This document shows, in pieces, positions 16,893-23,546 of a stretch of 38,127 nucleotides of DNA; the first letter of the stretch is position 1, and each line of letters opens with the position of its first letter. The position numbers and the translations under genes are program-made. This stretch comes from an uncultured Bacteroidota bacterium (GTDB taxonomy: Bacteria; Bacteroidota; Bacteroidia; Flavobacteriales; Flavobacteriaceae): NCBI GenBank assembly GCA_902510655.1, contig CABXBY010000008.1:1-38127 (forward strand). The letters are read 5' to 3'. The notes beneath the pieces were generated by a model that did no database searches, was not told the origin of the DNA, and was given only the letters and a program-made list of their open reading frames with translations.

Positions 16893-17678
16893 TTAAAATG
16901 ATGCATAATCTGTGTTAGGAAATAAAGGAGTTAATCCTTTTTCTCCACCAACACAAAGTGCAACTACTTGTTGTGCTAGTTTACTTTCATCATCGTTAAA
17001 CCTCCAATCAAGATACTTTTGATAGTGGTCATATGATGCCCAGTTTCCATAAACATAATAAGTGTTAGTGTCATCATTAAAAAAAGCTTCTAATGACAAA
17101 CAACCATCATAATCTCTTGTGGTTTGTAATCCATCTGGAGTATTAAGTAAATCAATCATAGCTTGTTTTTTACCTGGCTTAACTTTAAGCTTTACTAACA
17201 CCGGCGTCTTTGGTCCAACTGCTTGCATCATCCCTCCAATATCAAAAAAATCACCTTGTGTGATTACCTTTCCTTCATCATCGAAATTAAAATACCAGTA
17301 TCCTTTTAAATTAACTTCTTTTCCAGTGACGGAATTTTTTCCAGTCCAGGTACCATAAGTTCTAACACTTCCATCTAGGACACCCTCTGGACTAGATCCA
17401 GGAAGCCACACATTAGCAGTGTATAAAATATCTTCATAACCATCATGATAACCTTTCATCATAGCTGCATAAGTATCGTAATTTCCTGGCTCAGAATTAT
17501 ACATCGGAGTTATAAGCTCCATGTCCTTACTAAGTAGAGCCAATTGTCCTTCTAGGTCTTCTTCACCATGAAGTTCAAATAATTTTTGAGCTGTAGCTAA
17601 ATTTGCTTCATATTTTGGATTTGTGTTACAGCTAACAAATAATGCTGCAACAAAAAAAAGTGATAATAATTTTTTCAT
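16893..17678 (-). CDS. Lipoprotein with NTF2/SnoaL-like and ABM-like domains
   Basis: The 261-aa product begins MKKLLSLFFVAALFVSC, a lipoprotein signal with lipidated Cys17. Residues about 25-150 look like an NTF2/SnoaL-like cone (initial helix, PMYNSEP, a YWYFNFDDEGKVITQGDFFD beta pair), and about 155-240 look like an ABM domain (VLVKLKVKPGKKQAMIDLL, GCLSLEAFFNDD, YYVYGNWASYDHYQKYL). The ABM half is well matched to heme- or quinone-type monooxygenase folds. NTF2-ABM fusion in one lipoprotein is uncommon in my knowledge. The nearby genes at 16132 and 22180 carry the two domain types separately. Confidence 0.75.
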   Translation of the reverse strand: MKKLLSLFFVAALFVSCNTNPKYEANLATAQKLFELHGEEDLEGQLALLSKDMELITPMYNSEPGNYDTYAAMMKGYHDGYEDILYTANVWLPGSSPEGVLDGSVRTYGTWTGKNSVTGKEVNLKGYWYFNFDDEGKVITQGDFFDIGGMMQAVGPKTPVLVKLKVKPGKKQAMIDLLNTPDGLQTTRDYDGCLSLEAFFNDDTNTYYVYGNWASYDHYQKYLDWRFNDDESKLAQQVVALCVGGEKGLTPLFPNTDYASF

Positions 17679-17867
17679 ATAATATAATTTTGTGTTTAGT
17701 AAATTAAATTTAGTAAAAAATTCTTTAACGAATGTTTTTTATAAAAAATATTATAAGTTATTTAAGAAAGAATCTAACTCGTTTTTTTTCATTAATATAA
17801 GTCCTGATTTTGGTAATCTATAAATTAATTTTTTCCAATATTTTTTTCATAATTCATTTATTTAAGT

Positions 17868-18146
17868 TTACCCACCCGCAGAAAATCCACCTCCACTATT
17901 ATCATTTACTTGCCTAACTAATATTTCATTACGACATTTTTTACAACGCTTCCTTTTTACAGTTCCAGAGTATTTTTCAGCATGAAATACTTTTTGCCAT
18001 TTTGTTTTGTTTTCTGTCCCTTCGATTAAAGTTTCATCATAAAAAGTTTCTATTACTTTGTAAGGGAACCAAGCTCTACACAAATCATTTGAACACCTAA
18101 AGAAAGCTTTCCATTGTCCGCTATCAAAACTTTGTATTTTTTTCAT
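17868..18146 (-). CDS. Small Cys-rich (zinc-ribbon-like) protein, 92 aa
   Basis: I choose the ATG at 18146, because the longer frame from 18197 adds 17 residues in the spacer shared with a divergent gene. The product has two Cys pairs, FRCSNDLC (C-x4-C) and KRCKKCRNE (C-x2-C), about 55 residues apart, which would suit one structural zinc site. Between them lies the WQKVFHAEKYSGT segment, and the C-terminus is the glycine-rich GGGFSAGG. About 190 bases upstream of the lipoprotein gene (17679-17867) show no gene. Function unknown. Confidence 0.65.
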   Translation of the reverse strand: MKKIQSFDSGQWKAFFRCSNDLCRAWFPYKVIETFYDETLIEGTENKTKWQKVFHAEKYSGTVKRKRCKKCRNEILVRQVNDNSGGGFSAGG

Positions 18147-18204
18147 ACACAAGTAAATATAACATCTAAAAAAGTTATTTTTATGTTTTTGAAACAAATA
18201 TTTA

Positions 18205-18621
18205 ATGGAAAAAGAATTTGAAAAGCTACTAGAATTTTGGAAAAATAATGAGGGAACAGGAAAACTTTTTAATTTTAAATTTCTTGAATATAAAAAGGGT
18301 TATTTAAAATTAGAAGCAGAATTTGGCCCATCAACATTAAACCCTAATAAAAATGTTCAAGGAGGACAAATGACTTCGATGCTCGACGATGCTACTAGTA
18401 TTCTAGTTGTGTTAGATACTGGTGGTAAAAGCTACCCCAATTCCACAAATCTTAACAGTCTTCATCATAGACCTCTTTTCCAAGGAAAAGTTACTGTAGT
18501 TGCCGAAACGATTAAAATTGGAAAAAAAATGGCAACAGTTAAAGGGGAGATTTATAATTCTGAAAACAAGTTAGCAACCACACTTATGCATACAGTGTTT
18601 TTGTTTAAAACTCAGCAATAA
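18205..18621 (+). CDS. PaaI-type hotdog-fold thioesterase
   Basis: A 138-aa single hotdog domain. The central helix segment VQGGQMTSMLDDATSILV is the 4HBT/PaaI active-site motif with Asp in DDA, and TNLNSLHHRPLFQGKVTVVAETIKIGKKMATVKGEI (key parts LHHRP and GKKMATVKGEI) forms the following strands. The family hydrolyses acyl-CoA thioesters. No CoA-pathway genes are near, so the substrate is open. It is divergent from the Cys-rich protein gene, with 58 bases between. Confidence 0.88.
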   Translation: MEKEFEKLLEFWKNNEGTGKLFNFKFLEYKKGYLKLEAEFGPSTLNPNKNVQGGQMTSMLDDATSILVVLDTGGKSYPNSTNLNSLHHRPLFQGKVTVVAETIKIGKKMATVKGEIYNSENKLATTLMHTVFLFKTQQ

Positions 18622-18635
18622 TTATAAAATATTAT

Positions 18636-18818
18636 TTATTGTTCTAGTGAACTCACATCAAAAGATTGAATAACATTTTCTTGAACTTGGACATTAAACT
18701 CCAGGGGATTACAACAAGTTTCACAATCTTCTATAAAAGCTTGATTTGATATTGATGGATCAATCATTTTAAGTTGATTTTCCCAACAGTGTGGGCAGTC
18801 AAAATAGGCTTCTATCAT
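18636..18818 (-). CDS. CPxCG-motif small cysteine-rich protein, 60 aa
   Basis: The protein starts MIEAYFDCPHCWENQ and continues with DCETCCNPLEFNV, so it has two C-x2-C knuckles, the arrangement of the Cys_rich_CPXG family (PF14255). It probably binds one zinc. The family is widespread in Proteobacteria and Bacteroidota and has no known function. It converges with the thioesterase gene, with a 14-base gap. Confidence 0.85.
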   Translation of the reverse strand: MIEAYFDCPHCWENQLKMIDPSISNQAFIEDCETCCNPLEFNVQVQENVIQSFDVSSLEQ

Positions 18819-18897
18819 AAATGTTTTATCCTTTAAATATAAATAGGGATAGTTTATAATACAAATAAAAGTATTTTTGGAATCAAATATTAAATTA

Positions 18898-19317
18898 ATG
18901 AAAACAACTATTATTCAAAATATTTTCAGAGTTCTTTTAGGCTCGATAATGCTTTACATTGGAATAGCCCATTTAAGCTTTAGAAGAATTGAATTCCAAG
19001 CACAAGTTCCCACTTGGTTAACAACAAGTGAGGGTATGATGGATTTAATAGTATTAATTTCTGGATATATAGAAATTGCCTTTGGGATCCTTATGATAAT
19101 TGGCGGAAAATTAAAAGTTAAAACCGGAATAGCATTGGGAATTTTTTATGTTTTAATATTTCCAGGGAATATTAATCAATACATTAACGAAATCGATTCT
19201 TTAAGATTAGATTCAGATAATAAACGTTTAATTCGTTTATTTTTTCAACCATTACTAGTATTGTGGGCTTTTTGGTCCTCAGGGGCATTGGAATATTTAA
19301 AATGTAAATTCAAATAG
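18898..19317 (+). CDS. DoxX-like integral membrane protein
   Basis: I take the ATG at 18898, giving 139 aa; the frame is open back to a TTG at 18877 but those residues add nothing. There are four hydrophobic segments: RVLLGSIMLYIGIAHL, a block around MMDLIVLISGYIEIAFGILMI, VKTGIALGIFYVLIF and LFFQPLLVLWAFW. The order and the GIAHL / PGNINQY features match DoxX/DoxD-like quinol-associated membrane proteins. The substrate is unknown. Confidence 0.75.
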   Translation: MKTTIIQNIFRVLLGSIMLYIGIAHLSFRRIEFQAQVPTWLTTSEGMMDLIVLISGYIEIAFGILMIIGGKLKVKTGIALGIFYVLIFPGNINQYINEIDSLRLDSDNKRLIRLFFQPLLVLWAFWSSGALEYLKCKFK

Positions 19318-19333
19318 TTTTTTGAAACTCAAA

Positions 19334-20761
19334 TTAATACTGACTCATTAATTGTTTATCAAAAAAGCTGTCGTACTCTTTATTTATTTCATTTGGAATT
19401 ATAGCATTAGAATTTTCCCTCCAATTATTTAGTTTTTTTAGAAGTTTATTTAAAACATCGGGCTTGGATTCAGCTAAATTATTAGATTCTCCAATATCTT
19501 GATTTAAATCATAAAGCTCTAAACCTTGATCCTCAAAATAATGATGAAGCTTCCATTTTCCTGAAATTATGACTGACCCAGGTCTTGTTCTAAATAATGG
19601 ATCTCGGCCCTGGTCTTCTAATTTATTATAAGCTTCTAGATAAATAGGGAAATGAAAAAATAAATCTCTATTTATTTTTGAAGGAATTTTAAATTGATTT
19701 TTTAAGCTTACACCCTCAAGGAATAAAGCTTTTTTTTTGGGATCTACAATATCTTGAATGGTTGGGTAAATATCAAGATTACTTACGTTATTGCTATTAA
19801 CTCCAGCACTTATTTTTTTTGGCCATCTTAAAACAAATGGCACACGAATTCCTCCTTCATAGTAACTTCCTTTACCTGCTTTTAAAGGAGATTGATTAGA
19901 GATTGAGCGAATTCCTCCATTGTCTGATGTAAAAATCACCAAAGTGTTTTCTGCTATTTTTAAATCATCTAACGTTTTTAAAATTTTACCAATATTTTCA
20001 TCAACAGAACTTACCATTGCCCCGTATTCTGGGTTGTCTTGACCATTAACACCATTTTTTGAAGCATAATTTTTTATCCAACTTTTTTTTCCTTGAATAG
20101 GAGTGTGAACAGAGTAAAATGAAAGATTAGCAAAAAAGGGTGAGTCTGCATTTTTTACAATAAAATCAACAGCCTCATTGGTTAATCTGTCTGTTAAATA
20201 TTCTCCAGGCTTTTTATTTTTAATAAAGTCAATATTATATGGCGAAAAATAACCTTTTTTTCCAGGATTACCTTTATTGCTCCCACCTATATTATGATCT
20301 ATACCCTGAGTTTTAGGATCTTTACCTATATGCCATTTTCCAAAATTTGCATTTGTATATCTAGCAGATTTTAACATTTCAGGTAGAGTATAAATACTAT
20401 CATGTAAATATTTTTTATTTTTTGCAGGAATTAGTTTTCTTGTTCTTTTGTCTCCTCTTTCCGCGGATCCAACTGTGTAAACGCCATGTCTTGGTGTATT
20501 AAGACCTGAAAATAAAGAAGCTCGACTAGGAGCACAGTTTGCTGCACTAGCATAGGCGTTTGTAAACACCATACCCTGTTTTGCAAATTCATCTAAAAAA
20601 GGAGTTTCATAATATTGACTACCCATAAATCCTAAGTCTTTCCATCCAAGGTCATCTACATTAATTAAAATAACGTTAGGACGATCTGATTTTGAAAAAT
20701 GAGAGGGATTGTTACAACTAAAAATTAGTAAAAATGAAATTATAAAAAAGATATTTTTCAT
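19334..20761 (-). CDS. Type I sulfatase lipoprotein
   Basis: A 475-aa arylsulfatase-type enzyme. The signal ends at lipobox IFSC (Cys16), so it is anchored in a membrane. Metal-binding Asp36 and Asp37 are in NVDDLGW; the formylglycine motif is CAPSRAS with Cys76, which needs activation by a formylglycine-generating enzyme not in this window. GKWHIGKD and FTSDNGG complete the core. It should release sulfate from a carbohydrate ester; the linkage is unknown. Two membrane microprotein genes precede it in the same direction, the nearer 27 bases upstream. Confidence 0.93.
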   Translation of the reverse strand: MKNIFFIISFLLIFSCNNPSHFSKSDRPNVILINVDDLGWKDLGFMGSQYYETPFLDEFAKQGMVFTNAYASAANCAPSRASLFSGLNTPRHGVYTVGSAERGDKRTRKLIPAKNKKYLHDSIYTLPEMLKSARYTNANFGKWHIGKDPKTQGIDHNIGGSNKGNPGKKGYFSPYNIDFIKNKKPGEYLTDRLTNEAVDFIVKNADSPFFANLSFYSVHTPIQGKKSWIKNYASKNGVNGQDNPEYGAMVSSVDENIGKILKTLDDLKIAENTLVIFTSDNGGIRSISNQSPLKAGKGSYYEGGIRVPFVLRWPKKISAGVNSNNVSNLDIYPTIQDIVDPKKKALFLEGVSLKNQFKIPSKINRDLFFHFPIYLEAYNKLEDQGRDPLFRTRPGSVIISGKWKLHHYFEDQGLELYDLNQDIGESNNLAESKPDVLNKLLKKLNNWRENSNAIIPNEINKEYDSFFDKQLMSQY

Positions 20762-20788
20762 TTTTAATTAAATAGGATTAGTTATGTT

Positions 20789-20965
20789 TTATTTGATATC
20801 CTTATCTGGAATTCGTCCATAATTTCCAATTCCATCGTAGTCCATAACATCTGTTTCAATTTCATCCTTTGTATTTGTATTTGATTCACGAGGAATAAGT
20901 AAAACTCCAATTATGAAAATGGTAAAAACAAGAACCCCAATAAAGAAAATTATTTGAACACTCAT
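20789..20965 (-). CDS. Membrane microprotein with acidic tail, 58 aa
   Basis: The frame starts MSVQIIFFIGVLVFTIFIIG, one long hydrophobic segment to about residue 24, and ends with the hydrophilic, acidic tail TDVMDYDGIGNYGRIPDKDIK (key part YDGIGNYGRIPD). The tail is too ordered to be accidental. Its ATG overlaps the TGA of the preceding microprotein gene (ATGA). The sulfatase gene follows after 27 bases. I infer one transcript of two microproteins and a sulfatase. Function unknown. Confidence 0.7.
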   Translation of the reverse strand: MSVQIIFFIGVLVFTIFIIGVLLIPRESNTNTKDEIETDVMDYDGIGNYGRIPDKDIK

Positions 20966-21126
20966 TTTTTAAATATTTGTTTAACGTAGGCTCCTGCAGC
21001 TAATATTGACGGGACCCATATTCCAACATACAACCCTTCTTGTTGTTGTCCTGAGAACCAAAGGGATACAGAAAATAAAAAACTAAGAAATGCAGCTCCT
21101 AATATAAAATAATCAGATCTTTTCAT
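20962..21126 (-). CDS. Two-helix membrane microprotein, 54 aa
   Basis: The product starts MKRSDYFILGAAFLSFLFSV and ends YVGIWVPSILAAGAYVKQIF plus two Lys. Two hydrophobic segments (about 6-24 and 32-46) are joined by the loop FSGQQQEGL. Basic ends suggest both termini face the cytoplasm. It overlaps the next microprotein start by 4 bases. The pattern of an Asn/Gln loop and a VPSIL segment makes it look like a conserved family, but I cannot name one. Confidence 0.7.
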   Translation of the reverse strand: MKRSDYFILGAAFLSFLFSVSLWFSGQQQEGLYVGIWVPSILAAGAYVKQIFKK

Positions 21127-21175
21127 TTTCTAAATATAATAATTACAGAACAAAAAAAAGAGAATCCAGTAAAGC

Positions 21176-21883
21176 TTAATTTAATGAGCTAACAATTGGT
21201 TTAATAAAGTCTACCCAAGCATCGTATCCTTTTTCGTTAAGGTGAATTCCATCAGTTGAAAGGTCTTTTTTAATTAGCCCGTTTTCGTTTACAAAAATTG
21301 AATATAAATCAATGATTTTATATGAATTTTCTTTTTCGTTGGCTTTTATTATTTCATTTACTTTCAAGATATTGTTCTTATATTTTTCTTTTTCTATTGG
21401 TAATACTGTTTGAATATAAATCTTAGTTTTTGGAGTTTGAGCACTAATTACTTGGGCGATTTTTATAATATTATTTCCAATATATTCTGCAGAAGGTTTA
21501 TCAGGACTATAATTATTCCATAAATCATTTATTCCAATCAATAAGAACACAGCTTTGGGTTTAAAGTAATTTATTTCATCTAAACGTGCTAATACTCCGT
21601 CAGTAACATCTCCTCCAATTCCTCTGTTTCTAATATTGGGATAATCTAATTTCTCGCTCCAATTTTTTCCTCCTTGAGTTATACTATTTCCTAAAAAAAC
21701 AATATCACCATAATTTAAAGGATTACTCTTAAATTCTTTAATCACTTTTCTATAATTACCTTCTCCCCAATCATCGTGGTTTTCGATTACTAAATCTTCG
21801 TGTGGATACAAGTGTTCAATGGAAACGCTATTTGTACAGCTTGATATTAGAAAGAGAATAATGAGAACTATAATTTTATTCAT
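21176..21883 (-). CDS. SGNH/GDSL hydrolase lipoprotein
   Basis: A 235-aa lipoprotein (lipobox ISSC, Cys16). All four SGNH blocks are present: Ser67 in LGNSITQ, Gly in NRGIGGD at 87-92, Asn119 in GINDLW, and Asp211/His214 in DGIHLNEKGY. Members remove acyl groups from sugars or lipids, including O-acetyl groups on sialic acid and other glycans. Together with the sulfatase nearby and the sialidase at 29-30 kb this suggests deacylation of glycans outside the cytoplasm, but the substrate is not shown. It ends 49 bases before the microprotein pair. Confidence 0.9.
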   Translation of the reverse strand: MNKIIVLIILFLISSCTNSVSIEHLYPHEDLVIENHDDWGEGNYRKVIKEFKSNPLNYGDIVFLGNSITQGGKNWSEKLDYPNIRNRGIGGDVTDGVLARLDEINYFKPKAVFLLIGINDLWNNYSPDKPSAEYIGNNIIKIAQVISAQTPKTKIYIQTVLPIEKEKYKNNILKVNEIIKANEKENSYKIIDLYSIFVNENGLIKKDLSTDGIHLNEKGYDAWVDFIKPIVSSLN

Positions 21884-22037
21884 AATCTAATTTATAAATA
21901 ACCTTTTGAAAATAATTTTTTTTTATATAAAACGGCTTCATAGTAATATGAAATAAAGCTAATAACGTTTTAATTTAAAAATTAATCTAGTTTCATTCTA
22001 AAGTGTCTTAATATTATATTCACTTAAATTTATTATT

Positions 22038-22124
22038 ATGAAAGATAAACCTAAATGTGGATGTGGAAATACTCAAAATCCTGACGGATTTTGTGATGGT
22101 TCTCACAATAATCAAGTAGATTAA
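22038..22124 (+). CDS. CDGSH iron-sulfur microprotein, 28 aa
   Basis: The whole protein is only 28 aa and contains CGCGNTQNPDGFCDGSH. The three Cys and one His of a [2Fe-2S] CDGSH centre are all present. Compared with the usual C-x-C-x2-S/T-x3-P-x-C-D-G-S-H, the spacing from second to third Cys is one residue longer (nine residues between, against eight). There is no other domain. It is the second CDGSH gene in the window, but unlike the 58-aa one it lacks the beta-strand lead. It sits alone between the SGNH gene (divergent) and the NTF2-like lipoprotein gene 55 bases downstream. Confidence 0.75.
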   Translation: MKDKPKCGCGNTQNPDGFCDGSHNNQVD

Positions 22125-22142
22125 ATATAAGTTAATTACCAT

Positions 22143-22150
22143 TATATTTG
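22143..22150 (+). promoter_or_regulatory. Predicted Bacteroidota -7 element TATATTTG
   Basis: An exact match to TAnnTTTG lies 29 bases before the ATG of the NTF2-like lipoprotein gene. No clear TTG -33 element is seen at the usual distance, only TTA. The leader after it is A/C-rich (AACAACTAACACTAAACAA), as is common in this phylum. Confidence 0.5.
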
Positions 22151-22179
22151 ATAACAACTAACACTAAACAATTTAACTT

Positions 22180-22713
22180 ATGAAAAAAGTATTTATAACC
22201 CTATTCTCCTTAATCTTATTAGCGAGCTGTGCGACACAAACTACAAATGAAAAAGGACCTTCCGAAGAAGATACTGCTACCTTTAATAAACATGTTGAAA
22301 GCTGGAAAAAGGCAGCTAATGGTTTCACATTAGAAGATCCAGAACAGGTAATGAGCATTTTTGCTGACTCCTTAACTTGGAATAATCCAGAGGCTTTTAT
22401 GAATATTACGAAAACCAAGGAAGACTTAACTGCTGCAGTTAATTTTTATATTAATACTTTTGATAATATAACTTTTACAGAAGATGTTTATTATGGTGGA
22501 AGCCTTTATTCAACTGAAGAAACTTCTTCTTCACCTGATGGAATCAGAGCTTATGGAAATTGGAAATTTATAGACCCTAGCTCTGGTACTGAAATAGGGT
22601 ATAAGTGGATGGGTGTTTTAAGATTTAACGCTGACGGAAAAGTTTATGATTTTGCAGATTGGTTTGATGTTAGTAGTATTCCTAGACAAATCGAAGGCAC
22701 TTATAATCGATAA
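22180..22713 (+). CDS. NTF2/SnoaL-like lipoprotein
   Basis: A 177-aa lipoprotein with lipobox LLASC (Cys17) followed by an NTF2-like domain at about 35-170. The first helix carries HVESWKKAANG; then come MSIFADSLTWNNPEAF, and late strands YKWMGVLRFNADGKVYDFADWFD. The closing DGKVYDFADWFD block corresponds to EGKVITQGDFFD in the 16893-17678 lipoprotein, which suggests a shared domain family. SnoaL-like domains often bind small hydrophobic molecules or have lost catalysis; function unknown. It converges on the microprotein array, separated by the inverted repeat at 22777-22833. Confidence 0.78.
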   Translation: MKKVFITLFSLILLASCATQTTNEKGPSEEDTATFNKHVESWKKAANGFTLEDPEQVMSIFADSLTWNNPEAFMNITKTKEDLTAAVNFYINTFDNITFTEDVYYGGSLYSTEETSSSPDGIRAYGNWKFIDPSSGTEIGYKWMGVLRFNADGKVYDFADWFDVSSIPRQIEGTYNR

Positions 22714-22776
22714 TAAGTCAAAATTAAAAGATAAGTCATAAACCCTCGAGAAATCGAAGGAGAAATTTTATTAATT

Positions 22777-22833
22777 AAATCATAGTTTATCAAAACCTTG
22801 TCCAAATTTGTGTTTTTTCATAAACTATGATTT
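22777..22833. terminator. 14-bp perfect inverted repeat with 29-base loop
   Basis: AAATCATAGTTTAT (22777-22790) is the exact reverse complement of ATAAACTATGATTT (22820-22833). On the plus strand the stem is followed by CTTTTTG, so it can act as a terminator for the 22180 gene; on the minus strand it closes the microprotein array. It is unusual because its right arm is also a copy of the gene-junction repeat in the array. On the minus strand a 13-codon frame (22780-22821) begins in the right arm and ends in the left; I do not claim that it is translated. Confidence 0.6.
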
Positions 22834-22995
22834 CTTTTTGAATGATGGGAGTAAAAATAATAACCCCATAAATCCAAATGTAATTATTGTTTGAATATCA
22901 TCAGAACGCCATTGTGTCTCAAAGTAAAGTTTAATGAAGAACATACAAATTGCTCCTGCAACAGCTCCACCAATAAAATATTTAATTATTTTCAT
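22825..22995 (-). CDS. Two-helix membrane microprotein, 56 aa (array member 4)
   Basis: The frame starts MKIIKYFIGGAVAGAICMFF, a hydrophobic segment with glycines, then the loop YFETQWRSDDIQ, then a second hydrophobic segment ITFGFMGLLFLLP and the basic end KKKS. It starts 3 bases after the stop of the 59-aa member (TAG TTT ATG). Two membrane spans with a short acidic/aromatic loop are predicted. It is the last clear gene of the array before the inverted repeat. Function unknown. Confidence 0.7.
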   Translation of the reverse strand: MKIIKYFIGGAVAGAICMFFIKLYFETQWRSDDIQTIITFGFMGLLFLLPSFKKKS

Positions 22996-22998
22996 AAA

Positions 22999-23178
22999 CT
23001 ATGATTTATTTTCTCGTGCAAGTCTCATTAATCGGCTTATCCAAAATAGTGTGAAGAAAAAAGCAGGAAAAAATAATAAATCTATTATAAAATAATCTCC
23101 AGTAAATCCAATTAGCATTATTATGATGAATACAACACAATAAACACAAAATAATAATTGTTCAGTTTTTTGACTCAT
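22999..23178 (-). CDS. Two-helix membrane microprotein, 59 aa (array member 3)
   Basis: The frame starts MSQKTEQLLFCVYCVVFIII. Hydrophobic segments at about 8-25 and 30-48 are joined by the short turn GFTGDY, and the end RLMRLARENKS is basic. Cys11 and Cys14 in FCVYC are the only C-x2-C in the array and could bind metal or form a disulfide. Its ATG overlaps the TGA of member 2 (ATGA). Function unknown. Confidence 0.7.
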   Translation of the reverse strand: MSQKTEQLLFCVYCVVFIIIMLIGFTGDYFIIDLLFFPAFFFTLFWISRLMRLARENKS

Positions 23179-23306
23179 AATATAAATATTCTAAAGAATA
23201 TGTATGATAAAAAACTAATTAAAAAACCCCAAACAAGTTTTTCTTTTGTAGTTACATCATCCTTCCAACGAAGTAAATAATCTTTAAATGGATTTCTAAT
23301 TTTCAT
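23175..23306 (-). CDS. Single-span membrane microprotein, 43 aa (array member 2)
   Basis: The product starts with a basic-aromatic, hydrophilic part MKIRNPFKDYLLRWKDD and ends with one hydrophobic segment VWGFLISFLSYIFFRIFIL that reaches the C-terminus. The stop TGA overlaps the next ATG by 4 bases; the start follows the previous stop by 3 bases. A C-terminal membrane anchor with a cytoplasmic basic head is a reasonable picture. Function unknown. Confidence 0.65.
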   Translation of the reverse strand: MKIRNPFKDYLLRWKDDVTTKEKLVWGFLISFLSYIFFRIFIL

Positions 23307-23309
23307 AAA

Positions 23310-23435
23310 CTATGCTTTATCTAAATATATAATTAAAGACATAAACAATACAATGAAAATAAACAGACCTATGTATAACCTCTTTTTTTCCTTTGGAGTC
23401 ATACCATTGTCATTATCTTGAAAAAATCCATCCAT
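23310..23435 (-). CDS. Single-span membrane microprotein, 41 aa (array member 1)
   Basis: The product begins MDGFFQDNDNGMTPKEKKRL, a hydrophilic head with four acidic residues then basic ones, followed by one hydrophobic segment LYIGLFIFIVLFMSLIIYL and the end DKA. This is the first gene of the array; its start lies 111 bases from the divergent lipocalin-like lipoprotein gene, so the promoters of both should lie at about 23436-23546. I saw no exact TAnnTTTG there on the minus strand. Function unknown. Confidence 0.65.
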   Translation of the reverse strand: MDGFFQDNDNGMTPKEKKRLYIGLFIFIVLFMSLIIYLDKA

Positions 23436-23546
23436 AAGCTAAATATATGATAATTAAAGAAAACAATCCAAGACAAGCAATAATCAGCAGCTACAATAGA
23501 CCTGTAAAGGGAGAATAAGGTTTCAGATAATTCTTATATTTAAATT

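Larger units (their letters stand above)
22819..23318 (-). repeat. Three copies of a 16-bp gene-junction repeat
   Basis: The plus-strand sequence TCATAAACTATGATTT occurs at 22819-22834 (nearest coordinates) and 22992-23007, and as TCATAAACTATGCTTT at 23303-23318. On the coding (minus) strand each reads AAATCATAGTTTATGA or AAAGCATAGTTTATGA: the end of one small gene (Lys-Ser/Ala-stop), TTT, and the start of the next (ATG AAA). So the stop-to-start spacing is always 3 bases. The identity may reflect duplication of the module or selection for re-initiation. Confidence 0.75.

Noticed and set aside
18147-18197. Longer start for the Cys-rich protein (ATG at 18197)
   Set aside because: It lies close to the start of the divergent thioesterase and leaves no room for promoters; the extra residues show no ordered pattern.
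22681-22760. Near-repeat AAATCGAAGG at the end of the NTF2-like gene and again after it
   Set aside because: Ten shared bases at about 60 bases distance in AT-rich sequence are not enough to claim a repeat.
22780-22821. 13-codon frame after the last array gene
   Set aside because: It follows the usual junction but lies in the inverted repeat and is very short; more likely part of the hairpin.
23413-23490. Minus-strand frame reading LLIIACLGLFSLIIIYLAYG, similar to the span of array member 1
   Set aside because: It has only CTG codons as possible starts after an in-frame TAG and overlaps the start of member 1 by about 20 bases. It may be a remnant of another array member, but I cannot support a gene.
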